Positions 1-8,639 are shown, counted from the stretch's first letter. The stretch is 64,000 nucleotides of DNA from Colwellia demingiae (GCF_007954275.1 NZ_VOLT01000003.1:186001-250000); one strand, 5' to 3'. The notes: generated from the letters alone by a model not told the origin. A program made the numbers and translations.

Positions 1-162
1 GGCAATTGGCATTGCGCTATCTGAATCAGGAGCTAAACCGCCTGCAACATATTCTACCATTATCGATTTGGGTAAATTTTGCTGTAAAAGATCCCAAACA
101 GGACGATAGCCCCAACACCAGCTGCACATTGGATCGTAAATATAATATAACTTGGTGCTCAT
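1..162 (-). CDS. DsbA-family (FrnE-like) thiol oxidoreductase, partial
   Basis: The N-terminal 54 codons of a thioredoxin-fold disulfide oxidoreductase; the rest lies beyond the window start. The translation begins MSTKLYYIYDPMCSWCWGY, and the CSWC dithiol after an initial beta strand is the active-site signature of the DsbA/FrnE family. There is no signal peptide, so a cytoplasmic FrnE-type protein is more likely than periplasmic DsbA. An AGAGAGG ribosome binding site sits just upstream of the ATG. The family is known for thiol-disulfide exchange; the substrate cannot be told from this fragment. Confidence 0.85.
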   Translation of the reverse strand, partial: MSTKLYYIYDPMCSWCWGYRPVWDLLQQNLPKSIMVEYVAGGLAPDSDSAMPIA

Positions 163-304
163 ATATAGCCTCTCTATGGTGGAAAAGAGTAGTAGTTATT
201 TAAATAATAAAACACTTATCACTTTTTCTCTTCTAATGACTAACTCAATAACTAATGCCTCGTTAATCACCAATGGCAGCTTCAAAGAATAAACCTTTGC
301 TGAT

Positions 305-350
305 AAATAAATCCAATAAATAAATCCAATAAATAAATCCAATAAATAAG
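305..350. repeat. 13-bp tandem repeat, 3.5 copies
   Basis: The unit AAATAAATCCAAT occurs three times head to tail at 305-343 and a half copy follows to 350. It lies in the AT-rich gap between the DsbA-family gene and the MlaC-like gene. No reading frame with coding character crosses it. It is probably a slippage-prone microsatellite; no function is inferred. Confidence 0.8.
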
Positions 351-429
351 AATATTTAACCAGGTAGCTGTAACCTATCTTGTATAACGAACAAATCAAC
401 TTACGATATTTTTCAAAATTGATAAACCG

Positions 430-1095
430 TTACTTAGCTAAAGCCGCTAATTCTAACGTAACATGATCTATGCCCTGCCTAGCTATTTTCTTATTCAATT
501 CAGCCTGTTTAGTACTTAATAAAGAGATGCCTTCAACCGTGATATCAAACGCTTTCCATTGTCCTGTTTTTTTGTTTTTTCGCATTTGAAAAACAATATC
601 AATAGTTGGTGCGCCTTGCTCAATAATTTGTGTTTTAACGCCAATGATTCTTTTACCTTTAGTTGGTTTTTCAGGTTCAAAAATGACTTGTTGGTTTTTA
701 TACTTAGATAAAGCAACAGAGTAAGTTCTTACCAAGTAATGACGCATCGCTTTTACAAATTCAGCACGTTGTTCTTTTGATACCTTTTTCAAATGTTTAC
801 CTAGAATACGATATGAAGCATAGCGATAATCTATCGATGGCATTAATTCTTCTTCTACAATATCGCGCATTAAATGAGGGAATTTTTCAATCGCTTGCTG
901 ATTAGCTGAAATACGTGAAAACAAGTTAGTGCCTGCTGTTTTTAATACCACATAAGGCGAGGCATTCTCTACAGGAGAAACAGAATAAGATACTGAGCTT
1001 GCTGATGATGTTGCACCAGATGAAGCTGCTAATGCTTCAGGAGCTGTAGAGAGTAATACAAAAGCCATTATGCTTGTTGTTATGAGTGCTCGCAT
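430..1095 (-). CDS. MlaC/Ttg2D-family periplasmic phospholipid-binding protein
   Basis: A 221-residue exported protein: a signal peptide with AEALAA-like cleavage near residue 23, a Ser/Ala-rich linker, then a Tol_Tol_Ttg2 (MlaC) domain over about residues 45-215. Recognisable family features are the VEEELMPSIDYRYASYRILG segment and the later FDITVEGISLL stretch. MlaC proteins ferry phospholipids between the outer and inner membrane for the MlaFEDB ABC transporter. Here the gene stands alone, with no mla transporter genes beside it. Two palindromic operator-like sites lie directly upstream and match one at the neighbouring TetR gene, so it is probably a TetR-controlled stand-alone lipid carrier. 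A role in HpnM-like hopanoid transport is an alternative. Confidence 0.85.
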   Translation of the reverse strand: MRALITTSIMAFVLLSTAPEALAASSGATSSASSVSYSVSPVENASPYVVLKTAGTNLFSRISANQQAIEKFPHLMRDIVEEELMPSIDYRYASYRILGKHLKKVSKEQRAEFVKAMRHYLVRTYSVALSKYKNQQVIFEPEKPTKGKRIIGVKTQIIEQGAPTIDIVFQMRKNKKTGQWKAFDITVEGISLLSTKQAELNKKIARQGIDHVTLELAALAK

Positions 1096-1143
1096 GAGAA
1101 AGTAATCCTTAAATATAAAATAAGTATTGAAAAACTGGTCGTC

Positions 1144-1206
1144 ACATACCGACCGAGCGGTTTGTAACTTTATAGCGAGAGAATAGCACCGACCGAGCGG
1201 TATGTG
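1144..1206. promoter_or_regulatory. Twin TetR operator-like palindromes upstream of the mlaC-like gene
   Basis: Two copies of the core ACCGACCGAGCGGT lie at 1148-1161 and 1188-1201, each with flanks that extend the dyad (ACATACCG / CGGTTTGT and CACCG / CGGTATGTG). They occupy the promoter region of the MlaC-like gene, whose start is at 1095. The same sequence in reverse orientation occurs at 1971-1988 by the tetR promoter. The shape (ACATACCG-N6-CGGTATGT) is typical of TetR-family operators. Confidence 0.75.
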
Positions 1207-1337
1207 AAAGGTATTTTAAAGAATAAAAAAGTTTACGAAAGTGTAAATAGGAATAAGCATGTGCCGATCTGTACTGCTATGCGTTATTAAATTCAAATGA
1301 GTCGTTAAGGGAGCAAAAGGCATTGATATGAAATGAA

Positions 1338-1922
1338 TTACTTTTTCAACGCTCTAATATAAAGACATAACTCAGCGATAACTTGCTGAAATAATAATTT
1401 ATTACGAGAGCTTTTACTTAAGCTAGTAGCGCCATTTAAAGTAGCAACAATAAAGTATCCCACTTGACTAAACGCTAAATTATCACGTAAATCACCACTA
1501 ACTCGCTCAAGAGCATCAACAATCAATTGATTCAATTGTTCCTGCATACACAAAATACGTAAACGAAAGCCCTCATCAACGTTTGCCATTTCTTCGCAAA
1601 GATTATTGAGCGGACAGCCACACACAACTTCACTGCAAGACATTTCCTCAGTCATTGCAGTTAAAAAATCACACAAGCCTTCAATAGGATCATCAACAGT
1701 CAGAGGTGTATGCCATACGTTTAGAAACATCGGAGTGTAAACTTCTTCAAATACGGCGTAACCCAACTCTATTTTACTAGTGAAGTGATAATAAAGCGCA
1801 CCTTTTGATATTTCACAGCGATTGAGAATAACTGATAAGCTAGTTGCTTTAAAACCATGCTGATGAATTTCATCGGCGGCCACGGTTAAAATATTCTGGC
1901 GGGTTTGCTCTGCATCACTCAT
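1338..1922 (-). CDS. TetR/AcrR-family transcriptional regulator
   Basis: A 194-residue repressor. The N-terminal helix-turn-helix (about residues 8-55) has the usual TetR pattern: ILTVAADEIHQHGFKATSL, then the recognition helix ISKGALYYHFTSK. The ligand domain contains CGCPLNNLCEEM (residues about 98-109), a motif seen in the LmrA/YxaF-like TetR group. Palindromes at its own promoter and at the downstream mlaC-like gene indicate autoregulation and control of that gene. The inducer is unknown; the cysteine-rich stretch (C-x4-C-G-C) could sense thiol-reactive compounds, but that is inference. Confidence 0.9.
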   Translation of the reverse strand: MSDAEQTRQNILTVAADEIHQHGFKATSLSVILNRCEISKGALYYHFTSKIELGYAVFEEVYTPMFLNVWHTPLTVDDPIEGLCDFLTAMTEEMSCSEVVCGCPLNNLCEEMANVDEGFRLRILCMQEQLNQLIVDALERVSGDLRDNLAFSQVGYFIVATLNGATSLSKSSRNKLLFQQVIAELCLYIRALKK

Positions 1923-1966
1923 GGCTACTACTCAATTATTTTACTAAACGGTTTAATCACCTAAAT

Positions 1967-1990
1967 AATAACCAACCGCTCGGTATGTTG
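1967..1990. promoter_or_regulatory. TetR autoregulatory operator-like palindrome
   Basis: ACCAACCGCTCGGTATGT at 1971-1988 is the reverse-orientation counterpart of the two sites at 1144-1206. It sits about 50 bp upstream of the tetR start at 1922. A second small dyad, TAAACGGTTTA, lies at 1944-1954. Together they support negative autoregulation. Confidence 0.7.
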
Positions 1991-2085
1991 CAAGCATTGC
2001 TTAAAAAATATCCCTTCGTGATTTTGCGTGTTTTTCAAAAAATGTGATTGTATGCGGAGTCCGATTTAATGCCTTATTAACGACA

Positions 2086-2460
2086 TTAGTAACCACCTTC
2101 AAGTTTTTTAGAGACTATTTCGGGGGTTAATTCAGGTATGATTTGTTTTTGATTTTTTGCACAAATATATCTAGATCCATTTCCTTTACGACAACTATAA
2201 TAACTCCCCCAAGATCGATTATCAGCAACAGGAATTAGGTAAGCTATTTCTCCATGTTTTGTAGCATCATGACTTATTAAATCTCGCTCAGTTAAGCGCG
2301 CCTGCTGAATTGCCTGCATTAATTCAATTTTCGATGTTGATTGTTCTGCCTTAGTAGCCGAGTGTTCAGCACTTTGAGCAAAGTATGCTGATAAACCAGA
2401 AATTGCGGCAGGTATTATCGCTAGTATTATTGCTTGCTTGAATGTTAATTCCATCGCCAT
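2086..2460 (-). CDS. Small membrane-anchored protein of unknown function
   Basis: A 124-residue protein that I do not recognise. One N-terminal membrane segment (about residues 8-29, FKQAIILAIIPAAISGLSAY) is followed by a helical, Ala/Gln-rich stretch (about 30-60) that may form a coiled coil. A small C-terminal part contains two cysteines (SCRKGNGSRYIC). The ATG is preceded by GAGAGTACTC, a weak ribosome binding site. The topology suggests a periplasm- or cytoplasm-facing tail on a single anchor. Nothing nearby gives a functional clue. Confidence 0.55.
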   Translation of the reverse strand: MAMELTFKQAIILAIIPAAISGLSAYFAQSAEHSATKAEQSTSKIELMQAIQQARLTERDLISHDATKHGEIAYLIPVADNRSWGSYYSCRKGNGSRYICAKNQKQIIPELTPEIVSKKLEGGY

Positions 2461-2591
2461 GAGTACTCTCAGTTATCTTTATAAGCAGCTAACGCCTACT
2501 TAAAGGGAGAAATAGTTGGCTAAAGTGGGAATGAAGTGAACAGCCAACTATATTTTTCTGTTTGAAGTTCTTGTTATGTTTCTTAACTAAT

Positions 2592-2951
2592 TTAAAATAC
2601 GCTTTTCCATTGCTCAGTGTCTATGAACCAGCGTTCCTCATAAATTTTTTCACCTTCAAATTTGAACAAAACTGACAACTGAGAGGCTATGATCTTATCG
2701 GACTTCCACTCAATAATAGAGACAACTTCATTTTCTCCTTCGAGTTGACGAAGCCCCGTAATTTCGAAACCTGGGGGAAGGATTTCCCCAAGATTATCTA
2801 AAGCAGAGCGGAATGCTTGTCGCCCCTTTAAAACATCACCTTGTCCCGGCATGATGAATATCATTTCTTCCACATAGTCAGATACTAATGTATCAAAATC
2901 TCCAGCACCAAGTGCGTCCCAACCACGTTGTACTATATTGGCTAAATTCAT
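2592..2951 (-). CDS. SnoaL-like / NTF2-like domain protein
   Basis: A 119-residue single-domain protein with the cone-shaped NTF2 fold pattern: an N-terminal helix with GWDALGAGDFDTLVSDYVEEMIFIMPG, a GRQAFRSAL helix, then three long strands ending in YEERWFIDTEQWK. Family members are small ketosteroid-isomerase-like enzymes or ligand-binding proteins. No catalytic residues can be assigned with confidence. The gene stands alone, with a TATAGGAGATAAAGCA leader that carries a good ribosome binding site. Confidence 0.75.
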   Translation of the reverse strand: MNLANIVQRGWDALGAGDFDTLVSDYVEEMIFIMPGQGDVLKGRQAFRSALDNLGEILPPGFEITGLRQLEGENEVVSIIEWKSDKIIASQLSVLFKFEGEKIYEERWFIDTEQWKSVF

Positions 2952-3407
2952 TGCTTTATCTCCTATAGAGTTTCAACAATTTAACTATAGAAGTTATCCA
3001 CTAATGTTGCAGAGATACTAAAAAACAACTGCTTATGATGGAGACTTCTCAGTGATATAACACAATTAATTTATTAGAAAAATCTTTGAAGCTAACATTT
3101 GCAAAGCGCACCAAGTTGCCGTTAAATCTTAAGGCATTCAGTGTTCATTTTTGAGATAGGGTTAACCGTCACTAAGCCACTTAAAGACCGTATTACTATA
3201 GCCTTATAAGCCCTTAATTATCATTTTGGTTAATATATTGGAGGTTGTGGGTTTCTTTATTAATTGAAGAGTATCTGTGTCATTAGGTACATTTTAAAGG
3301 GCTAAACTTTCTGAGTAGACTGCAATTAGCTTATCAAGACTAGTTTTATATTATTTTTGTAGGCAGGTAATAAAGGCCACTAACATGAGTAGCCCCCATT
3401 TATCGAT
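2952..3407. other. Gene-free stretch
   Basis: AT-rich DNA between the NTF2-like gene and a small hypothetical gene. I see no reading frame with a ribosome binding site, no structured RNA and no clear repeat. It probably contains the NTF2-like gene's promoter near 2960-3000. Confidence 0.4.
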
Positions 3408-3764
3408 TTAATGCTGCTGAGGATAAGCAAGCACCCAATCAGAGTTCTCATCACCTTGTCTATCAAATTTATATTTAACAGAATCAAAACCACAGCTTTT
3501 TACAAGGCCATTAAAATCAAACTGTTGTTTTTCTCCTGCTTTTGAGTCCATGAATGCAGCATCGCTTGGTATAATAATTTTCGCATGTTCCGCTGAGATT
3601 ACAAATGCGGCTTCAGCCAAAATTAGATCATTATTATGACGTTTGATAACCTCTGCATTTCCTAAACTATTTCCATCTAAGTCTCTGAACTCTAACTCTT
3701 CTGGATGATTAATCTCAATAACATCACAGCCATTAAGTTGATATGCAATTAGCATGTTTACCAT
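3408..3764 (-). CDS. Hypothetical protein
   Basis: About 118 residues, acidic, soluble and not recognised. It starts MVNMLIAYQLNGCDVIEIN and ends DSDWVLAYPQQH-like (actual NSDWVLAYPQQH). I prefer the second ATG (3764) because AGGGAG lies 8 nt before it but only 2 nt before the ATG at 3770. There are no membrane segments or motifs. The regular strand/helix alternation suggests a small folded domain. Confidence 0.55.
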   Translation of the reverse strand: MVNMLIAYQLNGCDVIEINHPEELEFRDLDGNSLGNAEVIKRHNNDLILAEAAFVISAEHAKIIIPSDAAFMDSKAGEKQQFDFNGLVKSCGFDSVKYKFDRQGDENSDWVLAYPQQH

Positions 3765-4396
3765 TTTCATTTCTCCCTGTTTTATTCGTATTTTTGTGTA
3801 TTAAAGGGCTTTGCTCGTTCATAACTGAGTAAGTCAATCCTATGTTATATTACGTTAAAATAACAAACTATTATTGATATGAACGCACCTAAGGCCAGAT
3901 ACAGCTGATAATGAAGAGTTAGTCGTCATAGTTGGATCAATTGCCATTAGTATAACCAAGATTAACGTCAGTAATGCCAATTTCAAGGTGCTCATTAAAG
4001 TAATTTTATATGGTTTTTGGAAATTTATAAGAGTGAAATGTACGATGACTGGATCATAACGTCGTGCCTCCATAAATTAATACGAACGACGAAACATCAA
4101 TTAATTAGGATGTGTAATGACTGTAGTAATATTTTTTGATGGTCAGCTACTGTCACAAAACGGTCTTTAGGTGATAAAGCGATAAAGCCGACATTACTAC
4201 AATAGTTCAATATTTGGATGTAGATTGAAGGTAGGTTTTATTGGACGAGTTAACGCAATATCAGCTTGCAATAGGGTAATGTTATCAAAGAAACGCAAAA
4301 GTGGATTAGTGGCTATTGCTTTAATAAACAAAAACCACTAATTAATAGTCGGATAGCGAAGAGTTTGTTATAAACGCCATCCAGACATGAGGTTAA
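3765..4396. other. Gene-free stretch with one degenerate repeat copy
   Basis: No convincing gene. A weak minus-strand frame (3855-4073) with one hydrophobic stretch lacks a ribosome binding site. CACAAAACGGTCTTTAGG at 4154-4171 recurs in inverted form at 5765-5782 (17 of 18 bases identical), and a third relative lies at 6787-6803. Confidence 0.45.
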
Positions 4397-5464
4397 CTAT
4401 TTAATTTCCTTAATGATGATATCAAACTTACTATCAATCACTGCTTGTGTAGCACCGTAGTGACGAGTAGTGATAGTGAAGTCTTTACCATACGCTGAAG
4501 TATCGATGTTATTAATCGCATCATCACCACAGTTGAAGGATATAGTAACGGTTTTATCAGCATTCACTTCCCAAGAATACGAGTTAATCGCAACGGCACC
4601 TTCAATCAAGTATTTTTCTGAATCGTATGCAGTTACAGATGTGAAGAACCTATTCTGTGGGTCTTCAAAAGTTGTCGTTTCACATTTATCACCATCAATA
4701 AATGGCGAATTTACATACTTATTACCTTCTAGTACAATTGGTGAAGCACCACCCCAACCCGCAGCATTTTCTAAGTTCCACTGAGTAAGGTCAGTTATTT
4801 CTGCCGGAGTTCGAGGGAAGGTATATGTGAATACGCCATCACGTTCTACGATTTGGTCAACAACAGCTTTACGCTTGTTAACTTCTGCCTCAACTTCAGT
4901 AAAGTCATAATTTGGGAGTGTAAAGTCAGTAGCAAAGTCGAACTTAGATGTGTCAACTTTCTTTAACTGAGCTAATGCGTTAGCAATACCTTCAACAGTG
5001 TTAGTACCAATTTCAACACCAGAACGGTAGATTAAGAATACTGTTTCGGTATCAGTAACAGGTAAAGTATGTACACCATCTTCAACAATCAAGTGCTCAC
5101 CATGACCATTCTCGGTAACAACTTGAACTGAGAAGTAATTATTCGTTTCAGGGATGTCAAAAGTTACTTTACCATCAACTACATTAAGAACAGCAACACC
5201 GTAAAGAGTGTCGTCATTCATCTGAACAGTTGGAGCCTTATCACCACGAGGTGGCAATGTCGGTAAGATTGCAAACTGTTCGTTAGCATGACCTTTAGCA
5301 ATCCAGTTACGATACATACGAGCTGTTTCAGCGTGAGAAAAGTTTGCATCATTAATAATTATCGTCCCTTGCTCACCAGATGCTTCTGTACTTTCTAGTG
5401 AATTACACGCCGAAAGAAGCGTAATAATAGAGAGTGCGATTAGAGATTGTTTAAACTTTGACAT
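4397..5464 (-). CDS. DUF1254/DUF1214-type lipoprotein
   Basis: A 355-residue lipoprotein. The signal peptide ends in the lipobox LLSAC (Cys at about residue 20). The mature part contains the pattern of DUF1254 followed by DUF1214: ARMYRNWIAKG near the N-terminus, NDDTLYGVAVLNV, an NYFSVQVVTENG strand, and near the C-terminus FTSVTAYDSEKYLIEG and SYSWEVNADKTVTISFNCG. Proteins of this type are found in many marine bacteria; their biochemical role is not settled. The gene is monocistronic with a long upstream gap. The lipobox lacks Asp at +2 (Asn instead), which does not clearly signal inner-membrane retention. Confidence 0.8.
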   Translation of the reverse strand: MSKFKQSLIALSIITLLSACNSLESTEASGEQGTIIINDANFSHAETARMYRNWIAKGHANEQFAILPTLPPRGDKAPTVQMNDDTLYGVAVLNVVDGKVTFDIPETNNYFSVQVVTENGHGEHLIVEDGVHTLPVTDTETVFLIYRSGVEIGTNTVEGIANALAQLKKVDTSKFDFATDFTLPNYDFTEVEAEVNKRKAVVDQIVERDGVFTYTFPRTPAEITDLTQWNLENAAGWGGASPIVLEGNKYVNSPFIDGDKCETTTFEDPQNRFFTSVTAYDSEKYLIEGAVAINSYSWEVNADKTVTISFNCGDDAINNIDTSAYGKDFTITTRHYGATQAVIDSKFDIIIKEIK

Positions 5465-5878
5465 TGAATTAACTCCATGATGTTCTTTAACGAAAATTAT
5501 AAGTGTTTGTTCTCAATTCATGCAGCTAGTTTACTTAAAAATTTAATTAAAACAAATGAATAAACAACATACATTATATGCATGCAACGCATAACTTATT
5601 AGCAAATTTCAGATGGATTTCCTATCATCTACTAGAAACCAAAGGTAATGATAAAAACTAATATGTTAAACGCCAGCTATCGTATCTAAGTGCTCCATCA
5701 GTGGATGATATTTATCTTTATATAACGACTGTTTTATTAGTGAGCAGACGTTAACGCTTTAGAGCCTAAAGACCGCTTTGTGGTAAAAATTAGCGTTAGG
5801 TGATTCTACCTTCACAATGCAACCGCCTATTATATAGCATGACCCTAGCAATTTATTCTATCGGATTCACTAATTGCT
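5465..5878. other. Gene-free stretch with repeat copy
   Basis: AT-rich. It contains CCTAAAGACCGCTTTGTG (5765-5782), the inverted relative of the sequence at 4154-4171, flanked by GTTAACGCT and AGCGTTAGG, which form an outer imperfect dyad (5750-5801). No gene seen. Confidence 0.45.
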
Positions 5879-6481
5879 TTAGGTACTAACGTTAATCGTC
5901 CGTTGTATTGATGGCAGACTAACACTGACCTCTTTTTCAATCTGTCGTGATGTTAAGCCCTCACCATGTAACTTCATTATCTGTAAATGAATAACCTCGG
6001 TAATAACATTAGGAAGGCCAAAAGCAGCAGCATAACCATTTTTACGTTCTTTATTTTTAGCAATGGAAGGTCTATTTATTGGTACTATTGGTTTTCTTTT
6101 TTTATGAACTACTGGAGCCGTTGCTATAATTGGTTCGGGTTTTGGTACTGTGTTCTTATGTTCAATCAATAGCGGTATCGCTTTACTCAGTGCTTTTTCT
6201 ACAGCGCGAGTAATGATATCTTCAAGTTCATCAGGTGTTAAATTAATGGTGTTATTTTTTTTCGACAATTTCCCTGCGACATTCTGTGACTTTTTAGCTA
6301 TTATTTTCTGCGACACTTTAGATAGCGAACTGAAAACACGTATTAACTCAGTAGTATCAATTTGTGGCTTACCTAACGTATCACGTACCATTGTTAGCTT
6401 GCCGTTAGCTATGTATCGCTGAATTGTTCTTCGTGACTTCTTTACTAGTAATGCGCTATCAGTGATATTGTGAATAGCCAT
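5879..6481 (-). CDS. HTH DNA-binding protein with plasmid-type architecture
   Basis: A 200-residue basic protein. The N-terminal 50 residues (ITDSALLVKKSRRTIQRYIANGKL) form an excisionase/MerR-like helix-turn-helix. A Lys-rich linker follows, and the C-terminal 45 residues (LQIMKLHGEGLTSRQIEKEV followed by SVSLPSIQRTI) form a second, resolvase-type helix-turn-helix. Similar N-terminal domains occur in plasmid replication or partition-associated proteins of marine gammaproteobacteria, as far as I recall. It stands alone in gene-poor DNA, which fits a relic of an integrated element. Function beyond DNA binding is unknown. Confidence 0.65.
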   Translation of the reverse strand: MAIHNITDSALLVKKSRRTIQRYIANGKLTMVRDTLGKPQIDTTELIRVFSSLSKVSQKIIAKKSQNVAGKLSKKNNTINLTPDELEDIITRAVEKALSKAIPLLIEHKNTVPKPEPIIATAPVVHKKRKPIVPINRPSIAKNKERKNGYAAAFGLPNVITEVIHLQIMKLHGEGLTSRQIEKEVSVSLPSIQRTINVST

Positions 6482-6822
6482 ACAACACCTTTTTTATTGT
6501 TATTACACTGTGACATATTAGAGGCTTTGATGAGAGAATAGTCAATACTGAACAAAAGAAAATTAACACTGATTTTTGGATTCGGTGTTATGAATCAATC
6601 ACACTCCTCTTGCTTTAAAATGCTATTTATACTTCTAGAGATCCTGTCCGAAAGTAAAATTAAATAAACAAGGAGGAGAACATCCGTTTACGTATTTTAG
6701 TGATCATTAGATAGAGTTATTTTGAATCGTAATTAACGAGTTGCTAGCTTCCGCTTTGCGCGCAATCGAGACATGATCACTTTTCCCACAAAGCGGTATT
6801 AAGCAAAGCGAGTAGTTTTGAT
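6482..6822. other. Gene-free stretch with third repeat copy
   Basis: A strong-looking AAGGAGGAG at about 6670-6679 is followed by no usable start codon and frame. CACAAAGCGGTATTAAG at 6787-6803 resembles the repeats at 4154 and 5765. No gene seen. Confidence 0.4.
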
Positions 6823-7380
6823 TCATATAGAGGGTTTATTTTCACTTGTATAATAAATAATATTATGAAAAATGGCCTTGTTTTCTGTCACATTGCGATA
6901 ACCATGCTTTTGATTTGCATTAAATTTTACAACTTCACCTTTACTTAAGTGATGCCATTGACCATTCAAAAGATATTCAATATCTCCTTCTATTACCAAA
7001 ACATGCTCTATCACACCATCATTATGAGGCGCAGATATTTGCTGATGTAACGGGGCTAAGGTTAAGGAAAAAACTTCACTATTTGTTTCTATATCGAATG
7101 GAAATAAAGTAGATATCGATATACCAGCCTCACTATTTAGCATATTTTGAGATAAGTCATCATCCTCAATTGCTAAGAAAAAATAGCTTAACGGTAAATT
7201 AAAACCAGTGGCTATTTTCCATAAACGCGCAACTGTGGGGCTTGATTCTCCTCGTTCTATTTGGCCTAACATTGCCTTTGAAACATCTGTGTTCTTACTT
7301 GCTACATCAAGACTCCAATCTTTATTGGTTCTCGCCAATTTTAGTTGGATACCTATTGCATTATTGAGGTTTAGACTCAT
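6823..7380 (-). CDS. XRE-family regulator with C-terminal cupin domain
   Basis: A 185-residue two-domain regulator. Residues about 8-62 form an XRE helix-turn-helix (IGIQLKLARTNKDWSLDVA, then TDVSKAMLGQIERGESSPTV). Residues about 105-178 form a cupin barrel (LAPLHQQISAPHNDGVIEHV, WHHLSKGEVVKFNANQKHGY). The histidines in the barrel could bind a metal or small ligand. It is transcribed divergently from a BenE-type transporter, with two palindromes between them, so it most likely regulates itself and the transporter in response to a transported substrate. A good AAGGGAAG ribosome binding site precedes the ATG. Confidence 0.9.
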   Translation of the reverse strand: MSLNLNNAIGIQLKLARTNKDWSLDVASKNTDVSKAMLGQIERGESSPTVARLWKIATGFNLPLSYFFLAIEDDDLSQNMLNSEAGISISTLFPFDIETNSEVFSLTLAPLHQQISAPHNDGVIEHVLVIEGDIEYLLNGQWHHLSKGEVVKFNANQKHGYRNVTENKAIFHNIIYYTSENKPSI

Positions 7381-7391
7381 TACTTCCCTTG

Positions 7392-7434
7392 TGCGTTATA
7401 ACGCATAGTGGTACATTGTGCGCTATAACGCACA
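7392..7434. promoter_or_regulatory. Tandem palindromic operators between XRE-cupin and benE-like genes
   Basis: TGCGTTATAACGCA (7392-7405) is a perfect 14-bp palindrome. TGTGCGCTATAACGCACA (7417-7434) is an 18-bp palindrome with one mismatched pair. They share the core TGCGYTATAACGCA, and their centres are 27 bp apart. Their place in the divergent promoter region makes them the obvious binding sites for the XRE-cupin dimer. Confidence 0.8.
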
Positions 7435-7460
7435 CTAAAGTCATTGTGAGGGTAATAGGT

Positions 7461-8639
7461 ATGTTAGTCAATCGCATAATTAGCTCGACTGTTGCTGGAT
7501 TGGTTGCAGTTGTTATTGGTTTTGCAAGCTCCGTAGCTTTGATCTATCAAACAGTTATTAATTTAGGAGGTGATGCAAGTCTTGCATCAAGTTGGATATT
7601 AACCTTAGGATTATCAATGGGCATGACTTCCATTGCCTTATCCTTTTATTACCGAGTGCCAATACTGGTTGCTTGGTCAACACCAGGAGCAGCATTACTT
7701 ATTGCAAATACTCAAAATTTTAATCTCAACGAAGCTATAGCCGGGTTCATGTTCTCAGCACTATTAATTTTTTTGTGCGGCATTACTGGTTGGTTTGAAA
7801 AATTAATAAATAAACTACCTTTTCAGCTTGCTTCAGCAATGCTGGGCGGAATTTTGGTTAATTTTGGCATTGATGTTTTTAATCAAATGAATGATGAGCC
7901 ACTGCTGGTAATCGCCATGTTCTTTACCTATTTAATATGTAGACAATTAAGTCCTAAATTCACCATGCTGTTAGTGCTGACAGTTAGTATTGTGCTTGCG
8001 TGGCAACTTAAGTTAATTACGTTTACGGTATTTTCTTGGCAGTTAAGTGAATTTAGGTATATTTCACCTGAATTTAATATTTCCGCAATATTAGGCATTG
8101 GCATTCCTTTATTTCTTGTCACGATGGCAGCACAAAATTTGCCAGGTATTGCTGTATTAAAAGCACATAATTATAAAGCCCCAGTATCTTCGATATTAAG
8201 TGTTACAGGCTTTGTTAATATGCTTGCCGCCCCCTTTGGTGGCTACGCAATAAATTTAGCTGCGATAACAGCAGCAATTTGTATGACTGAAGACGTGGAT
8301 AAAAATCCTGAAAAGCGTTATTGGGCAGCAATCTCTGGTGGTGGATTTTATATATTGATGGCAATTTCTGCTGGGTACCTGATGGAAGCTTTTGCATCAT
8401 TGCCAAATGCACTAATCTATTCATTAGCTGGAATAGCTTTATTTACCACTATCAATAGTAGTATTCAACAAGCACTCTCTGAAGATAGAATGTCTGAAGC
8501 GGCAATAATTACCTTTCTCGTAACAGCTTCAAACTTGACGTTATGGGATATTAGCTCCGTATTATGGGGGTTAATCGCAGGCACTTTAACATTACTTGCT
8601 CAAAGCTTACTAAAGAAATCTAACTACAAATTAAACTAA
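7461..8639 (+). CDS. BenE-family (benzoate/H+ symporter-like) membrane transporter
   Basis: A 392-residue inner-membrane protein with about 11-12 hydrophobic segments. Family hallmarks include WSTPGAALL (about residue 73), the PFQLASAMLGGILVNFGID segment and a late AAPFGGYAINLAAITAAIC stretch. I chose the ATG at 7461 because GAGGGTAATAGGT lies just before it; the longer frame from 7389 would run through the operator palindromes. BenE proteins import benzoate or related carboxylates by proton symport. No aromatic-degradation genes are nearby, so the real substrate is open. It is probably controlled by the divergent XRE-cupin regulator. Confidence 0.85.
   Translation: MLVNRIISSTVAGLVAVVIGFASSVALIYQTVINLGGDASLASSWILTLGLSMGMTSIALSFYYRVPILVAWSTPGAALLIANTQNFNLNEAIAGFMFSALLIFLCGITGWFEKLINKLPFQLASAMLGGILVNFGIDVFNQMNDEPLLVIAMFFTYLICRQLSPKFTMLLVLTVSIVLAWQLKLITFTVFSWQLSEFRYISPEFNISAILGIGIPLFLVTMAAQNLPGIAVLKAHNYKAPVSSILSVTGFVNMLAAPFGGYAINLAAITAAICMTEDVDKNPEKRYWAAISGGGFYILMAISAGYLMEAFASLPNALIYSLAGIALFTTINSSIQQALSEDRMSEAAIITFLVTASNLTLWDISSVLWGLIAGTLTLLAQSLLKKSNYKLN

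Noticed and set aside
6..203. Plus-strand frame of 65 codons at the left edge
   Set aside because: It is the antisense of a clear DsbA-family coding sequence whose CSWC motif reads on the minus strand.
196..399. 67-codon minus-strand frame
   Set aside because: Made mostly of the 13-bp tandem repeat and AT-rich DNA, with no ribosome binding site and repetitive hydrophobic residues.
3855..4073. 72-codon minus-strand frame with one hydrophobic segment
   Set aside because: Neither the first ATG nor the internal ATG near 3995 has a ribosome binding site, and the sequence shows no family resemblance.
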